Positions 1 through 15,316 of a DNA stretch of 64,000 nucleotides are shown in pieces. This stretch comes from Azolla caroliniana (Eukaryota; Polypodiophyta): contig JBHGNT010000009.1 of assembly GCA_043228905.1 (NCBI GenBank), positions 6,820,001 to 6,884,000 on the forward strand. Direction: 5' to 3'. The position numbers and the translations under genes were made by a program. Below the pieces are notes generated by a model. That model saw only the letters and a program-made list of their open reading frames with translations. It ran no database searches and was not told the DNA's origin. The stretch's first letter is position 1. Each line of letters starts with the position of its first letter.

Positions 1-1595
1 GCAGTAGGGCAAATGTAGAGAGGGCATTTGGAGCTTTTCTGTTTATTATATTTAGGAAGCCAAGGGATTCTTTTGCATATTTAGTGCTCAACCCATATGC
101 ACTGTGGTTCATATTTCATTGTTAACGTATATGTTTTGAAAATGTAAAATAGTTCTTGCATCCTTATGGCTTTTTTCTTTTTATATGTTGGCTGAGCTTG
201 TTTGATGATATATTGTGAGGCCTTGGATAAATGTCTCTAAAGATGCGAAAGAAGCTTCTAGAAGTATTCAGATATAAGCACTGCCATTGGATCATTCATG
301 TGAAGGACTATCTTATCATTCCTTGTATATATGCAATATTCAAAGCATGTACAAGGATCACATACTTCGAAACGAAGTCCTAGCGGAACTCCATGTACTT
401 GATATTAGTATGCAACAAGAAGATGTTTCTTTGAACTGTGAAACTGGTGTTGTATCAAAACATCCCAATTTGAAGAAAAAAAAGCATTTTAACCACATTA
501 ATCCAAAATGGAGCCATCCATTTTCTTTTCCTTTTTTCGAAAATATCATTTTTGTAATCCTTAAGTCTTGATGATAGCAAGCAACAAAGAAGTGGATACT
601 CAATACCATGATGGAAAAGGGTTCATGATGAAATACTTAATTCATTGTGAAACATGGGTCTGATTATATATTGAAGGGCTTTAGTTGGGTGCCCGTTCAT
701 ATGACAATGAGAGATCATGTTATGTCTCATTTAATCACATATAACGCATAGGCATTATAACTAGGTAAAAAATGTCGCATTTGTGCTTCCAACATCTAGG
801 AATCATTACATTGGCGTACACTGCCACAGCATCTGTCTTCACTTAGATATTATATATACATATACATCTGTGCCGTATCTGAATGATTCCAAATAATGAC
901 TTTTTGAAACAAGAACTTTTTTCTTTTCCAAACATGGTACATATCTATCTTAAATTTAGAACCTAGTTGATTTTACAGGAGATGTTTAATCATCTCAAAA
1001 CTCTAAATCAAACCTAGCCATAGGCAAAGTATTTGAAAGTCAAGTTTTAAAAGAAAGTTTGAGAAGGGTAGTTTTGCAAAGCCAGTTTATAAATCCAAGG
1101 TCTGATCCTATTTTTCATTTATAAATCCATGGGTTCCAGCTGCAAATGCAAAACTGTGTTTCAAAAGAAGTTTGTGAGATGTTTCAATAGGGTTCGACTA
1201 GGAATGAGTTTGTGAAGTCTTGAAAGAAAAAAATAGAAGTGCGTAATGCATAGAGAAAGCTTGAAAGTAGAGAGAGTTTATAGGAGATTTACCCAACAAT
1301 ATCCCAAAGTCTCTCCATCAAGTTATTGACTAGAGCTACTGTGGGTCGACAATGTATTATATTTACACTATTGCCAAATACCATTTATGGAATCCATTAG
1401 TCTCTCATAGTATCCCTAACTTGGATAGATTTGCGATCCATCAACTAACTATCTTGGTTATATTTTCATGTCGGGGTTATTGTATGAACTATTGTTAAAC
1501 CATTATTGCATGAATTATCCTTATGACTATGATGCTCTTGTACGGAAGTAAGTGTATTGCATCTTCAACCCAAGTTTATGTTTTTATTCTTTTAG
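1..1595. other. AT-rich stretch, probably intron of the gene that follows
   Basis: No coding segment here can be supported. The reading frames are short, low in complexity and match nothing I recognise. The next feature begins at a splice acceptor, so at least the right-hand part is probably intron of that gene. Upstream exons may lie to the left of the window. Confidence 0.4.
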
Positions 1596-2229
1596 GGGAG
1601 GTTGGAGCCACTGGATGTGGTAGTGAAAAATGACAAGAGAGGAATAGGTGCATCTAAATTGCCAGCAGCAAAGAAAATATACGAGGCCCCAAAACAAAGA
1701 GAGGTGGACTCAAGTAAAGCCAAACAAGAATTTGAGGTAAATGTAAGGTTTTTGATAACAAATATTAAGACAAAATTATCAAAACCTCATTCCAGTTTTA
1801 CCATAATTCCTGGAATGCCCCTCAATTTTTTGAATGCCCTATTATTAAAAACAATTATTTCCTAGTATGGTGGCATTTTGATATGTTTGCCTGTTAGATT
1901 ATCAATTTTATTTTATTTTTTTGGCATTTGGAGAATTTTGGTAATCTTGAGTGGCTTTGGGAATCATGGTAAACAACAGATGCATTTTTTGAATTTGGGA
2001 ATTATGATAAACTGGAGGGATCATTTTGCCTACATACCATTATAACCTGCAGCCATTTGACGTGCATATGTCACCTGTATATAAATCTCTCTTTTTCTTA
2101 TTGTACCAGAGCAAACAAAACAAAAAGACATCTAAAAGACTGAAGAAGGAACTAGCAAGCGAGAAAGAGTTGCAAGAACAAGTTTTCCAGCGTGATTTCT
2201 TCCGAGAATTTTGGCCTGAAAATGTTTGA
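1596..2229 (+). CDS. C-terminal two exons of a probable G-patch domain protein (partial)
   Basis: Two exons join in frame: 1596-1736 (after a T-rich tract ending TTTTAG, donor GTAAAT) and 2110-2229 (after TTGTACCAG, stop TGA at 2227). Together they give about 86 residues. The first exon begins GRLEPLDVVVKNDKRGIGA, which resembles the segment just after the glycine-rich core of G-patch proteins, where G-x-x-EP precedes a K-R-G-x-G-A element. The second exon is very basic and probably helical (KRLKKELASEKELQEQ) and ends FWPENV. G-patch proteins usually bind RNA or DEAH helicases and act in RNA processing in the nucleus. The G-patch core itself would lie in exons to the left, which I did not find. 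An AATAAA polyadenylation signal follows at about 2241. The family call is by resemblance only. That this is a real spliced gene end is more secure than its name. Confidence 0.45.
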
Positions 2230-5200
2230 AGCATTGTATCAATAAAAATTCGAGAAGAGCTTCTTATTAATTATATATTTGTATATTAAAGCCCTACGAA
2301 ATTCTTATAAGCATGAAGATCTTGCAGATAAATTTAAACAACATTTGCAAGAAAGAAAAGGGATGTCTTTAGGAAAATAGACTTAGAAATTGCTTCATTA
2401 TGGAAAATTGGAAGAGCCAAAACGGGATTGAATCACTCTTCCCTACTACCCTATACCCCGTGTATGTTTTTTATTTTTTTTCAACACTTGCATCTCTCGT
2501 TCTAGAACACAGAGACATAATGCAATTCATCCTATGAATGTTTATAGATGAACCTAATGAAAAGTGACCTCTGGCTCATAAAAAAGCTTTGTTTCATGTT
2601 ATCCTTGCAGAATACCATCTTTTTAAAATTGTGTTGGTTAAAAGCAATCACCACACATACAGTCTGAATTTCAGATTGTTTTTAGTGCTTTTGGCATATG
2701 AATCATTTGCATATGGCTTAATGATTGATGTGTTCTCATACGAGTATCATAATACTATTGTGAGTCGTGACCCACACATGGCATTTTTGAACATGAACTT
2801 TCTTTTGTGTCATTTCACCTTATATTGAGGTTTTGACATCCATACTGATCATCGAGTATCTAATTGGTCATGAGTAAAAGGTGCAGTTATATCGATGAGG
2901 CCAATTTTTAATGGCTAGTAAAAGTGTGTAGAGGATGGGCTTGGATCAAGACTATTATATGCACTGGTTATGTTAAAAGTCAGGTTGATAAATTATAATG
3001 GTAGGTTTCTGATTAAGATGATAATAAAGACCAAATCAAAAAGCTAAACATATGCTATGTCATGTTTGGTGATTCATATCCACCTATTTTGGGCTGAGAG
3101 AGATTTACTATCTAACAACTATTTATGTAACATGATAAGTTTTTTGCTGCATTTATATATCATAGGCCATAGTGGTTCACATTCTAAGATCAATGCATTA
3201 CACTAAAAGCTTTTTAAAGATATGAACTACATGTAATTGATATAGGCATTAGAGGTTTGTACCTTTTATTATGATCCGTGGATAGATGGGTAGCATTTAG
3301 AATGGCTTTACTAGAAAAACCAAACAAATTGCCTTCGAAAGAGTAGATATATGAGAAAGAATTGCATGTGTATAATCTATCATAAAAAACCTTGATGGTT
3401 ACTTTTGACACCGATTGTATTCTAAGTAAATGTCTTTTTATAGGTTTGTAAGATGGTGAAAGTGAAGAAACTTTGCTTCATTGAAGAGATGAAGAGAAAA
3501 GATTACTAAGTCTAATAAAACTCCTTTAGGTGTGCAATTCTAAACTGGAGATGTTTCGATGGATACAATTGACCCACATTAGATTAGAACATTTTGTGTA
3601 TGTGGGTTCAAAGGACAATACAAATTCTCAACTTCCAACACTTTTACATTTGCCCTACTCAATGCTTCTAAGCGACAAGGGAGAGTTGTCTTTCTTTCAC
3701 ATTTGTTTGGAGTGTAATGACATTGATGGACCCTATCACTATGTTTTGAGGATATGATATGCACAACCATATCATGATGTATCTAACTATCTATTTCTTG
3801 TATTCTATAGTTATTAAGATGTACAATAAACCCAATCTCTTTGGGCACATGTATGTTTGTAAGTTTTTTACATTTTGTAACCTAGTTGTAATTTCATTGT
3901 ATGATATGGATAGTATGGACACATCACATTCTTCTTATCTCATTTATTTGGTATAAGTTAATGATTTATTCTATGAGAGAGACATGGTCTTTACAAGTTA
4001 TTCTTCTTATACACTAGGCCACAAGTATCTTCATCATTGAAGTGTCGCTTACGAAACTTTCCTTTTCAAGTGTTCGTTGAGTGTTACATAAGCGTTTATC
4101 CATATTCTCTCAATTTAACAATTGTAATATACATTATTTTCATTATCTTAATATAATAGGAAAAGGTAAATCAAGGGCAGCATATTTAGAAATGACATTG
4201 AACCACTTGCTGTAATATTATGATAGTTGAGATTAATAGAACTTTATGAAGATGGAACATCAAATGTTTTACAAATGATATCAGTTACTTATGAAAATAC
4301 TTTGAGATGGAGGGCTTTGGGCATGTAAGAATTGGCAACATATTATTCATAAGATTAGTTAGATCCGCCAATAGAGTGGATTTAATTTGTTGTACTAGTA
4401 TAGTATGGTTTGGATTGATGGGATGTGCTCACTTATTACCACATCTTAGTTTTATGGAACATCTTAATTGCAAGGGGGTATTAATGTAGGATGAGAACAG
4501 AAGGGGTGGTGTGTCCCTTGTACTTTCATTGTTCAACCTATGTAAATTTTGAGTTGTGCATATAATTTGTAATCCAGAATCATAATGTGTAGTAGATTTT
4601 GTGCCCTCTAGTCAGTGAAGGTGGTCAATCTATTGGTAAGGGAGGTGCTTGCTTCTTCATAGTGCCTTTTGTTGGTGTCACAATTATAATATTCTTTTTT
4701 CATTAGACACTCATTTACCATATGAGGCTCAATGAACCTCATGAGTCATTCCTATGTCAAGAAGGGAGATTGATCAAATGGCACGACGGACAAGAATATT
4801 GCCTAAATTCATATGGTGGAGATCTTTGATATTTGCCTATTCAGCTTGGATGAATCACCTTTGAAGGTCATTGATTTCCTAGATGTGGCGGTGTGCTACT
4901 CAAGCAGGACCACGGGGGACTTAAATGAGGGAGTACAAGATGTCGTGAGAGAAAACTTAAAACATCTTCATGAGGATTCTACACTTAATGTGCCCTACAT
5001 ACACCTTTGTCCCCTTTTACAATTGTACATTGTCCCTCTTATTCCCTATATAAAAGGGGGGATGACTCCTCACTAACTAGAGGATTAGTGCCTTACATTT
5101 AGAAGATTGGTGTGTGCTCTCTCTCTTTCTGGTTTCCCCACTTATGCTTTCCTGCCACATCCAAAACTCCACAACCTTGCCACTTCCACTCTTGCTTTCC

Positions 5201-8200
5201 TTTCCACAAGATCCTCAACATTAAGAAGTATGTTTTATCTTGATTAAATAAGTAATTATTGTATAAGAAAAATATGAGGTGTCTTAAATAAATAGATGAT
5301 TGTTAAGCAAAAGAAATGTATAAGTCAGTTAATTAGTGTTTAGTGACAAAACTAACCACATGAGAAACTTCACAATGTTTGACAACACTTCTTAAGGAAG
5401 GATCACACATAAATCATCAACATGAATTAGTTTCCATTAGTTTGCTTAAATGATTGCAAGCTTCATTAGGTACAAGTATATTGTATTAGGCTTAAAAAGG
5501 ATTAGAGAGAGGGAGAAGGCTTAATTAAGTAGGTATTAGAATAGGGAAGGTTTATAGTTTTACTTTTATAGTAACTTCTTTAATATTATTACAATTATGT
5601 CTCTTTCACACTTCAGAAGTTATAAAGGTTTATAGATATTACCTTTCTACCTTAATACAATATTGAGCTCATTCCCTCTATTGCATTACATACCTAAGGG
5701 ATCGTCAATGTGCCACGACATAATGACCACAAAGTAATAGTATAATGAATCGAGTGACAAGTCTTTACAATAGTATAGTTGAATGATAGAGAACAGTATG
5801 GCTAGATATCATTGGCCACCTCTATATAGATATCTTGATAATAGGTCACCACCAAAAGACTTACATTGTCCTAAGAGCAGTTCCCCCCAATACTATTAGT
5901 AGATCTTAGTTCTTAATGAGACTTAGTAAAGCATCAATGTTGCCGTGCCCTATTGTACACTCACTTGGTTGAATATATTCAATTTTCCCCATACTATTGT
6001 CATCCTATCATAGCTTCAAAGGATGTGGAGTCAACCCTTAGGAAATCATATTGGTCATCTAGACAATTGTTAGTTGTACCAATGGTACCATAGAGTTGAT
6101 GATAGAGGGTTTGAAGAAAATGTTTCGCAACTACCATGCCATATGATACTTGGAAAGTCAGTAAGATTGACTAAGAGAGTGAACTTATTGGGTGAATCCA
6201 AAATGCAAGAGGTTGTGTTTGCTTACAAGAATGCCATTAGTTGTAGCTTTAGGACGAGAACCGATAGAGTGTGTGCCCCATGAAATCTCAATTTTATGCC
6301 TATATAAGCATGGGTTGTACATATTCTCTCTAATTAGGAATTGCCCATAATATAAGTTAAACAAATTCATTGTATATTTTGCATTGACTATGTATTGTAT
6401 GGCAACAACACCTACATCAACGTGTAAAGCTAAACCTTTTATTGTCTCGAAAAACTAAATAAATAAATAAAACAGGAACAAAACATGATGGATACATTCT
6501 CACATTGGTGCACGAGTAATATTCGTTGATTCTCTTGAGAAATAAAGAAATCACAAACAAAATACAATGTTCATGGAGTATGCATTCCGCTGATGCTAGC
6601 AAAATACAATGTCCATGGAGTAATGAATATGGTGTGGCTCTTGATATCAAAGTCTATGCATAAGGTAATATCATAATAATGACTTTGGGTATGTTATCCA
6701 TTGAATCACATACTCTTAAGATCTTAAGTACCCAAGAAATTCTAAAAGCTCAAGTATCTAAAATGTTCCACTTATGTATTTCCATCTCAAAAGCAAGTAA
6801 AGTATGATCCTTGTGGTAATATTTATTCTACTTTCTCCTAAAGCGAAAAATTGACACTCGGGACTCATTTCAAATATATCAAAATTCCAAAGCACCAATT
6901 AGATTTTAAGAATACCGAGACATACCTTGTATCCATTTCTTAAAATATATTTTTACTCGCCATACATAGTTAATAGATAAAGTTTAAATCTTTGTTGACA
7001 AATATTAGTGTGTACGACCGAGTGTAGGGGCCTTCAATTTTTAATCAATTGCTAACTTGTTCATGTGTAATATGGTTGTTTATCTCTTACTCATAGACCA
7101 TGGTTTTCATGCATCCTTACCTCCTTCCTGCACATATCATTATGACATGTCAATGTCCTTTTTTGTCAAATATAAAAGACATTTGCCCTCCTACCACACA
7201 CGAACATGTCAGAGCAAAACCATGCAATAAATATACTGTTTTTCTTCTCTTGCTGCATCCTAGTCTTAAATTTGCAAATAACAAACTGTTATTACGAAAT
7301 GTACAAAGTTGGATTGGATAATATGTATGTTTGTGTCTACAACATATTCATTTGGATTGAACTAGAAATTTCAATAGTTTGGTTCCATAGTAAACATGTT
7401 TGTTTAGACATCACATTGTGTTTACAAGATAAATATAGTGGACAAAATTGTGTTTTCGAAAATTATGTGCCCATTTTATGCCTAATCTAGTAGTCCTCTT
7501 TGCCATGCTCTACACAAGTTAACATCATTTTAGTTTGAAATTATTGCATGATGAGGGCTATCACATGATATGCACCTTATTATTAGGATCAATAGCTTCA
7601 TTGCATATCTTACATATAATTAACTTATACAGATGAAAATCCATTTTAACATCTTTAGAGTGGTGCACATAGAAAAAGCAAGTGGATTGGTTGAGCTAAG
7701 GTCTGAATCTTAAAGCCAAATACCAAGAAACAAAGGAAAAATGTTTATTTTGAGCATTAAATGAATTATTCCAATATTTTTTAATCTACTCATTATCAAT
7801 GGATTGCAAATATAGGAGAGATTTCTAACTTCATCTTACATTACTTTGGTAGAGATGAATACTAAACCTGAGTTATGTAGAAGAATAAAGCAATTTGATA
7901 TACATATGTGTTTCATGAATAATGCCACTTGCTTAGGAAATGCCATAAAGAGACTGATATGATCTACAATCCACTTATTTATTAAAAAGGCACGAGGATG
8001 ATACAATTATTTAGAATATATGGTCATCAAAAGTATTATCTCGAAATTCTAAAGGTTGACATGACACGGGGAAGTGGTAAAGATAAACTTTATGAAGCAT
8101 TATGAGCTATGGAAGTGCGGTATAGTTGAAAAGGACAAAGTGTTGAGCATAGAGATACATAGGTACAAGGTTTGATGTCGTCGTGATTCAAGTTTGAGAG

Positions 8201-11200
8201 ACATACATCAATCATAAGGTAATGATGGTCATCATCTTTTATGGAAGAGGAGAGGCTTTAAAAATAAATACATCATTAGTTTCTAATTTTGTTGTTATCA
8301 CTTCATAAAATTGGCATCGAAAATATGGTTGGTGGTGCGATTGCGTAATAATTTGAAGAAATGTTTAAAACCCTAGAAAATAACAAACAAATATGTCTTC
8401 AACCGAAGAGTGGAGTCGTCTAATATATAGCTCGCAATAATCAGATTTCATGCTTATGTTTTTGGCTATTAAAATAAGAAACTTTAGTTTCTCTTGAAAT
8501 ATGGAGCTTATATACACATATAATAGAAGCATTGATGCAACAAGACCCTCGACTTGTGAAATTACAGCCTCATCAATGTTATCGACCGAGTAAGATGCTT
8601 GTTCCAGAAGATTATCAGATTCTCCAGAAACGATTGTTTGAAATCCTTGGCTTGTTTCTAGTAAACCACGATGGAGTACACTGTAACTTGTTTTATAGAT
8701 GTTGGTTTGGTGGTTTACACCATAAAAAGTCATAAAATTAAGACAACCTAAGTTCAATCCTTAAGATAGGCTAGACCTCGTCCATAGATTGCAATCAATC
8801 ACCCGTGGATGTGGACATAAAAAGATCTCTCTCTCACTCTCAATGTCTCTCTCATCTGGCTTGCACATAGTAAATTTTAGAAAATGAAGAGAAAGATATG
8901 CAACAAAAAAATGGCCAAGCAAGAGTAGGGCAAGGACAATGAACTATTTGTAAAACACATGTCTGGCATTGTCTTTCTTGTTTTTAGTGTTTGCATCAGT
9001 TTGTTGAGAACAAACTTACTCCATTTATCTTTAACATGATGTGCATGCACTTGCCACTTATACACCCAATAATCTTTCATGCCACATAGATTACTAGAAA
9101 TATTTAGATGTCCCCAAAAACTTGATAATGTTGTAGGTCCATAAGATTCAAGAGCATTACATAGAAGTATTTTGATGCCAGTTACTAGCAAATCCTTGTC
9201 GATATGCCATATTTAGGAATGACAAAATGTAACGATGATATTGGAGAAAAAAGAATAATAAATGACACTTGTTTTCCCTCGATGCCATGCATAGAAATTC
9301 AATATACATAACACAGATTTTTTAATAATGAAAATGAAGTATTTGCACAAAGCAAACGTAAATAGAATCAAGCACATGTAAGGACCAAGTTCCAAGGTAT
9401 AAGACAACAAGTGAAAGGGAAAGATGCGACAAAAAAAGGTTCTGAATGATACCTGTCAAGGGCTTGAGAAAAAAGGCCAATGCATGCACATTATATTCCA
9501 TGATAGCATAACGATGTGTACATTCTTGACACAGAGCAAGAGAGACATTGACTAGTGCACATCATATTAAGAGAAACTGTTGTAATGAACTTGAATACAT
9601 TCTTGGAATACCAAAATTGACACATGCATATCGAAACATGAATACTAATGACTATACGTGGTTGACAACTTGATTCAATATACCATTGGCTTTGCATGGA
9701 CATGGCAATGCCTGCAAAGATTTACTTTTCAAAGGAATCAAAATTTTTGAATCCAACCCTAAATGGTCTCAAACCAAACTTGCTTTTGGTCATATGTCAA
9801 TTGAAGGTTTTGTATGCTTGATTTTTCATCAATAAAATAGGCTCTCTTAATTATTCACATTTGATGTACTCATCAATTATGAAGTTTTCAATAATTGTGT
9901 AAAATGAATCGTGCTTATATATATCAAGATCAATCCAATTGGTAGCTAAAAATACCCAATTCGTTGATCAAAATCAATATTGTTGTCGGGTACACCACCA
10001 AGATATTAAGTAAAAAAGGTTTTAAGTGGGAGCATAGCTCCTCCCAACACCATTATCTCTTTTCTACCAAAATAGAATAAGGCAACCTTAGTTTGTTCCA
10101 TTGTTACTTTAGGCATAAAACCAACATGCAAATATTTTATAATAGAACTATAATCAATACTAGAACTATAGAATCTCAAAGCTTGTACTACTCTATCGTA
10201 CACTTTTGATACCCATTCCTTGGTGGAAGCTACTGTATATTATGTGGCTTATACTATATGATCTTGTGGATATGTTGGCCATTGATATTCATTTGTCATA
10301 TCTAATTAATTACAAAGTTTAAGAGGCGTTAAATGAGTGAACGTGTTTCATTGCCTATGATAGCTTGCGTGAAAGGAAACATCAATACAATGAATGATAT
10401 ATCAAAAAAATAGATTACATGGATTTCAAAACTTTGGACATATTAAGCTAAACCAGTGACACTTAATATGTTCATGTCTTGTCTCTGAAAACAAATAGGC
10501 TGAATGCTTGATATTTTCGTGTGATCGTAGGCGACACTTCGTTGTGTAGTTTCGGAAAATTTGGTCATGGGAAGTGATATTGGATTTCGCCTCATTGAGA
10601 TTGGATAATCTCGAAGTCTTCACGAGTCTCTCTCTCTCTCTCTCTCTCTCACGCACACACACACACACACATGCACATGCACAACACACCCCATTAGAGA
10701 CGTCAACATGGAATTTTCTCAAGTGACGTACGATTAGCCTGGGATACCCTGTTGCTTTTCATAGCTTACATCACCTTTTGCTTTTCCAATGCTGAAATAT
10801 ATGGATGCTCCACTTTTACTTTGTTATCTCTCCCCTCTCACTCTTAGCTAACAAAACCAAGAGATAGACTTTTCTTCTCCTAGTCCACACATACCTTTTG
10901 GCCATCATCTATTTATCTATAGGGGCATTGAGAATCATCCACTTTTTAGTTTTTTTACCTTTCTTTCCTCTGTAAGATCCTTTTCTCGTGCATCCATTAT
11001 CGTCCCCTCTCTTTTTCTTACTTTATATTCGACCTCTTTTGCACATGAATCCAAATTTGAGAGCCCATCTAATCAGCATCCAACTTCCCTTAGTGCTTTC
11101 CATGATAGGCTAAGTTCTTGTTGGATCCCCACATACCCCATTATCAAGTCGATGATAAGTGCCGTGTTCAGATTGTTGACAATTTAATTGATGATCTTAT

Positions 11201-14200
11201 TGGAGGCCACCCACTATCTTTATTAATTTAATCGATTTCTTACAAGCTAGATCAAGGCCTTAGTTCATGCCCTTTAATTTGCTCATTGATCTATTAAATT
11301 AGCATCTTAATTCAATCAAAAGTGCATTTTTGGATATTATTATTTTTCTTCAAGTTATTGATACTTGAATATCTTTGGATTTCAACTTTTTGTATTGGAT
11401 GCCAATATGATATGCTAACAATACCATGGTCTCTACATTTTTAAGTGTAGGGTCTTGTCAATATGAGACTATACAAATTTCTCTCCATTCATAAATAATA
11501 ATTATTTTTTCTCAAATGTAGCATTTGTCATCTACAATGTCTTTCTCTAGTTCCTAAAATGTTGCATGACCAATCTTTTTCTTTTGTCATCTCCTTGTTC
11601 CCTTCTTTTCTTTCGAATGTGATTCGAGTGCCACCCCTTGTTTGCTCAGCTAGAACATAAAAAGCCTCTTGCGTGCATTCAAGGTCTCTTGGTTAAAAAG
11701 AAAGACATTTTCATTGCAGTTCCTTGAACAAAACATACAAAACATTACATACACATGAGGGAGGGTATTTAAAATTATATTCTATCAAATGGCAACTTAT
11801 AAAACTTCCTACCCATTATATCATGCACACAAGTTACAACAAAAACTCATCATATTGTGGAGAAAATGAGAATAATGACGCCAAACTCCATTATTCGCAG
11901 ATACATTGAGTGAAAACTCAAGCATTCCAAAAACATAAACATGTTTGGTTGATTATTTAAATATACATATACATTAATGATGGCAGAAGAATCCATGTCG
12001 ATCATTCCATGCATTGTTGATGCTTAGAAGTGCATGTCCATATATATATGTGCACATAAACAATATAGTCACTATCCCATGATCCATCTATGCTTAGCCT
12101 AGTAATAGCTAATATTTTATGTTCCTTGATACAATTACCAACTCTTAAAATGGAGTCATGTGAACCTAACATATGCAACTTGTGGTAAACAACTAGAATA
12201 CATGCATGATATATCATTCCATGCACCAACATGATAATACTTTTCATACATATATGGATTCAAGATCTATAGACACATGTTATTTAAGTCTCATGGAGTA
12301 TTATATTGTTGAAACAACATTCAAGATTGTATCTTTACAAATGAGAATGATGTAAAAGCATAAAAATGGTGTTAAGAAACATGACCATGATCATTCTCAA
12401 AGTGTGTGCTTGGGAGTGGTGCTAAATATTGAATAAATAAGAAGGATTGTGTTAGTACTTGATTGTGAATTTCTCAAGAGGCAAACTTTTTGAGAAAGGA
12501 AGCAATCTCTCTAAGTATGAATGGCATAAATTAATTATCTAGGGAAGAATTTCCTTGGTAACAATGTGTCTGAAATAATTGAAATCGATGACTTAAATAC
12601 ACCAATGATTTGCAATATCCAATAAAAAAAATGAAATTCCCAACCATGTTAGAAAACTCAATCAAATGTTTTAGATTGCTTTACAACCTTGATAATTAGA
12701 CTAAGTACAATGGCAAGTTTAAGACTTGGAGCATGGTCTACAAAATGTAGTGATCTTCTTTGCTTTACATCAAAAGCTTAGAGTTATCCTTTAGTCATCA
12801 ATTTCCAAGACCCTCTCTTCTCTTTATGGGGGGGGGGGGAGGGGCTATCAATACCTAGGAAATATGTGCCACTTGGAGCCTAGGTGATGAAACATTATCC
12901 TTGGTTATGTACATACCCATCTACAGAATAAGGTGTGGGTTCTACACTTTGCACATAGCTACACATGCCTCTTAGACCCATATGTATTGTCTCTACTTAA
13001 ACATATGACAAACCTTAAGTAAAATAAATGAGCAACTTGTAATTACTAATGACACCCTCTAAATGAGCATTCAAGATTGTCTTGTAACACTCTTTTTTAT
13101 GTCACATGTGTCATATTTCTAGCCTTTTGAGGACGTGAACATATCATCATCAGTCATCATTGTTCCCCTCATTCGCTCTATTTCCAATTTTAATGTTGAC
13201 AATGTTGCTTGTCTAAACAGGGTACATTTGATTCAAATCAAGCTTTGTTATGGCATGTGTGTTTCACCTCATGGAGGTTGTTAGAATGTAGAAATGTACA
13301 GAGAGGACACATAGGCAAAGAGTTTCATAGTGGCCTAGATTATTAGAGCATAGGAGTAGAAAAATATCTTAAAGTAACTTGGAAATGAAGAGATTGGACA
13401 CATTTCAAATTAAGTTAGTACAACAAGGATACTAGGAAACTGTGCCACGAAGAGGAAAAGAATTGTTTGTCCAACGTCAACAACTACAAAGGTGTTGCAT
13501 GGTCATGCAAATGCCAGAGTTGAAATCATTGACGAAAATGCTTACTAAGATGACCATTCACAAACATCAAGATTAAAGTAACCTCGTCATTTTTTGATAG
13601 TGGTGACTTTCAAAAGTGGTTTGAAGGATGCAAATTTCATGAAATATATGGGTGGAAAAATGAATTGTTTATGGCCTTTAGAAAAGATTCTAGTATGTGT
13701 CGAAAGCACATGGCGAAGGTGGTTAGAAATGAGATTTATAAAATGTTTTGTTCAAACGATGAAGCTTAAACTAGAACTTCATGGTAAAGACATACTAATA
13801 AGTGAACATGATCTTAGTTATCTATTAGGCATCATCAGAGTTTGTCACATAGGCTACCCCATGCTACCTTCACATTAATTTTGTACAATCATTTTGGCAT
13901 CAATAGCATGTTATAATTTGCATATATCACCCCGCACGATGATTATTAGCCATTGACCAACGATACGTCTTCTAATGACATATGAACTCACAAGGCAAAA
14001 TTTGTTTCCATTACGACGGAAGAGAGGTTTCTATTCCCAACATTTTCTTTCTAACAAAGCTTGAATAAGAAAACTTGCTTGTTAATGTGTTCAGCCTGTC
14101 TCCCCCAAAAGCTTGCACACATTTGTACTTAAAACCTCCATTTGATGAGGAATGATGGTGTGGATGGGCACATGGAGAGCCAAGTGTCCTAACCAACAAG

Positions 14201-14590
14201 ATTAACGATGCATTTCTACTTATCATTCCATATTTCTCCATATAAAACAAAAACATAACATGTTATGTCGTGATCCAACAAAGCTCTTGATCGTACGTAC
14301 CACTCAATCGTCTTTCGAGCATGGATCGCGGAAATGTAGGTAGTCACCTGCATAGATTCCACGATAATTGTACGTATGTTGTAGCCAATCCATCCGAGAA
14401 TCCGACAGTCTACAAGGTAAAAAAAGGAAACTCGAACAAAAAATCTAAAAGACTTCGTAGTGTGCTGCCCCGCACCACCCCGCCGCAACCCCCGTATGTA
14501 TTTTTGTGGTGGTGTTGCATGGCAGTATGTATGAAAGCGACATATCTCCCCTCATGCATGGCATGGTGAGTTTTGGCCAAATGCATTCAT
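2230..14590. other. Long AT-rich intergenic region with no supported gene
   Basis: About 12 kb without a recognisable gene. Open frames such as those at 4813-5076, 8365-8757 (minus), 8877-9191 (minus) and 13594-13878 have no family features, no plausible flanking exons and skewed composition. Seen directly: a (CT)n(CA)n run at about 10.63 kb, a G-run at about 12.83 kb and a short TGCA repeat near 14.60 kb. Some of this is probably eroded transposon sequence that can no longer be classified by eye. Confidence 0.5.
10627..10672. repeat. (CT)n then (CA)n microsatellite
   Basis: A run of CT dinucleotides passes directly into a run of CA dinucleotides. The minus-strand open frame across it is a by-product of the repeat. 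Confidence 0.9.
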
Positions 14591-14705
14591 TCATTCATGC
14601 ATGCATGCATGCCTTAGGAGATGTACCATGTAAGAGGGGTGACGTCATCAAATGAGACACATCAAAGTTGGTACATTACTTTAGGTCCTATAAAGTCTTT
14701 TGGTT

Positions 14706-15085
<380 letters not shown>

Positions 15086-15316
15086 CATATGTATATAAAG
15101 ATACACTTCACTAAAATATGAGTGGAGTAACCAACCATCCTTAAGTGAGATTACTGACTCATGTATGATGGACTTCCACACTTAAGAGCGAGCGATTAAT
15201 TAGTGTTTAATCCTCCCTTAATCCCCTCGTTTAATCATCCTCTCCCTCTCTAAACAACCCCTCCTAATTACCCTTGCTCATCTCATTTACTCCATCTTAA
15301 ATACTTAAATTTAATC

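Noticed and set aside
287-571. 94-codon frame near the left edge
   Set aside because: Composition resembles the AT-rich surroundings, with a poly-Lys/Phe segment from a poly-A run; no splice support.
8365-8757. 130-codon minus-strand frame
   Set aside because: No recognisable domain, no partner exons, and it ends in low-complexity hydrophobic sequence.
13594-13878. 94-codon frame, with another frame over the same DNA also looking partly coding
   Set aside because: The two frames disagree and neither shows a known domain. It could be a transposase remnant but cannot be supported.
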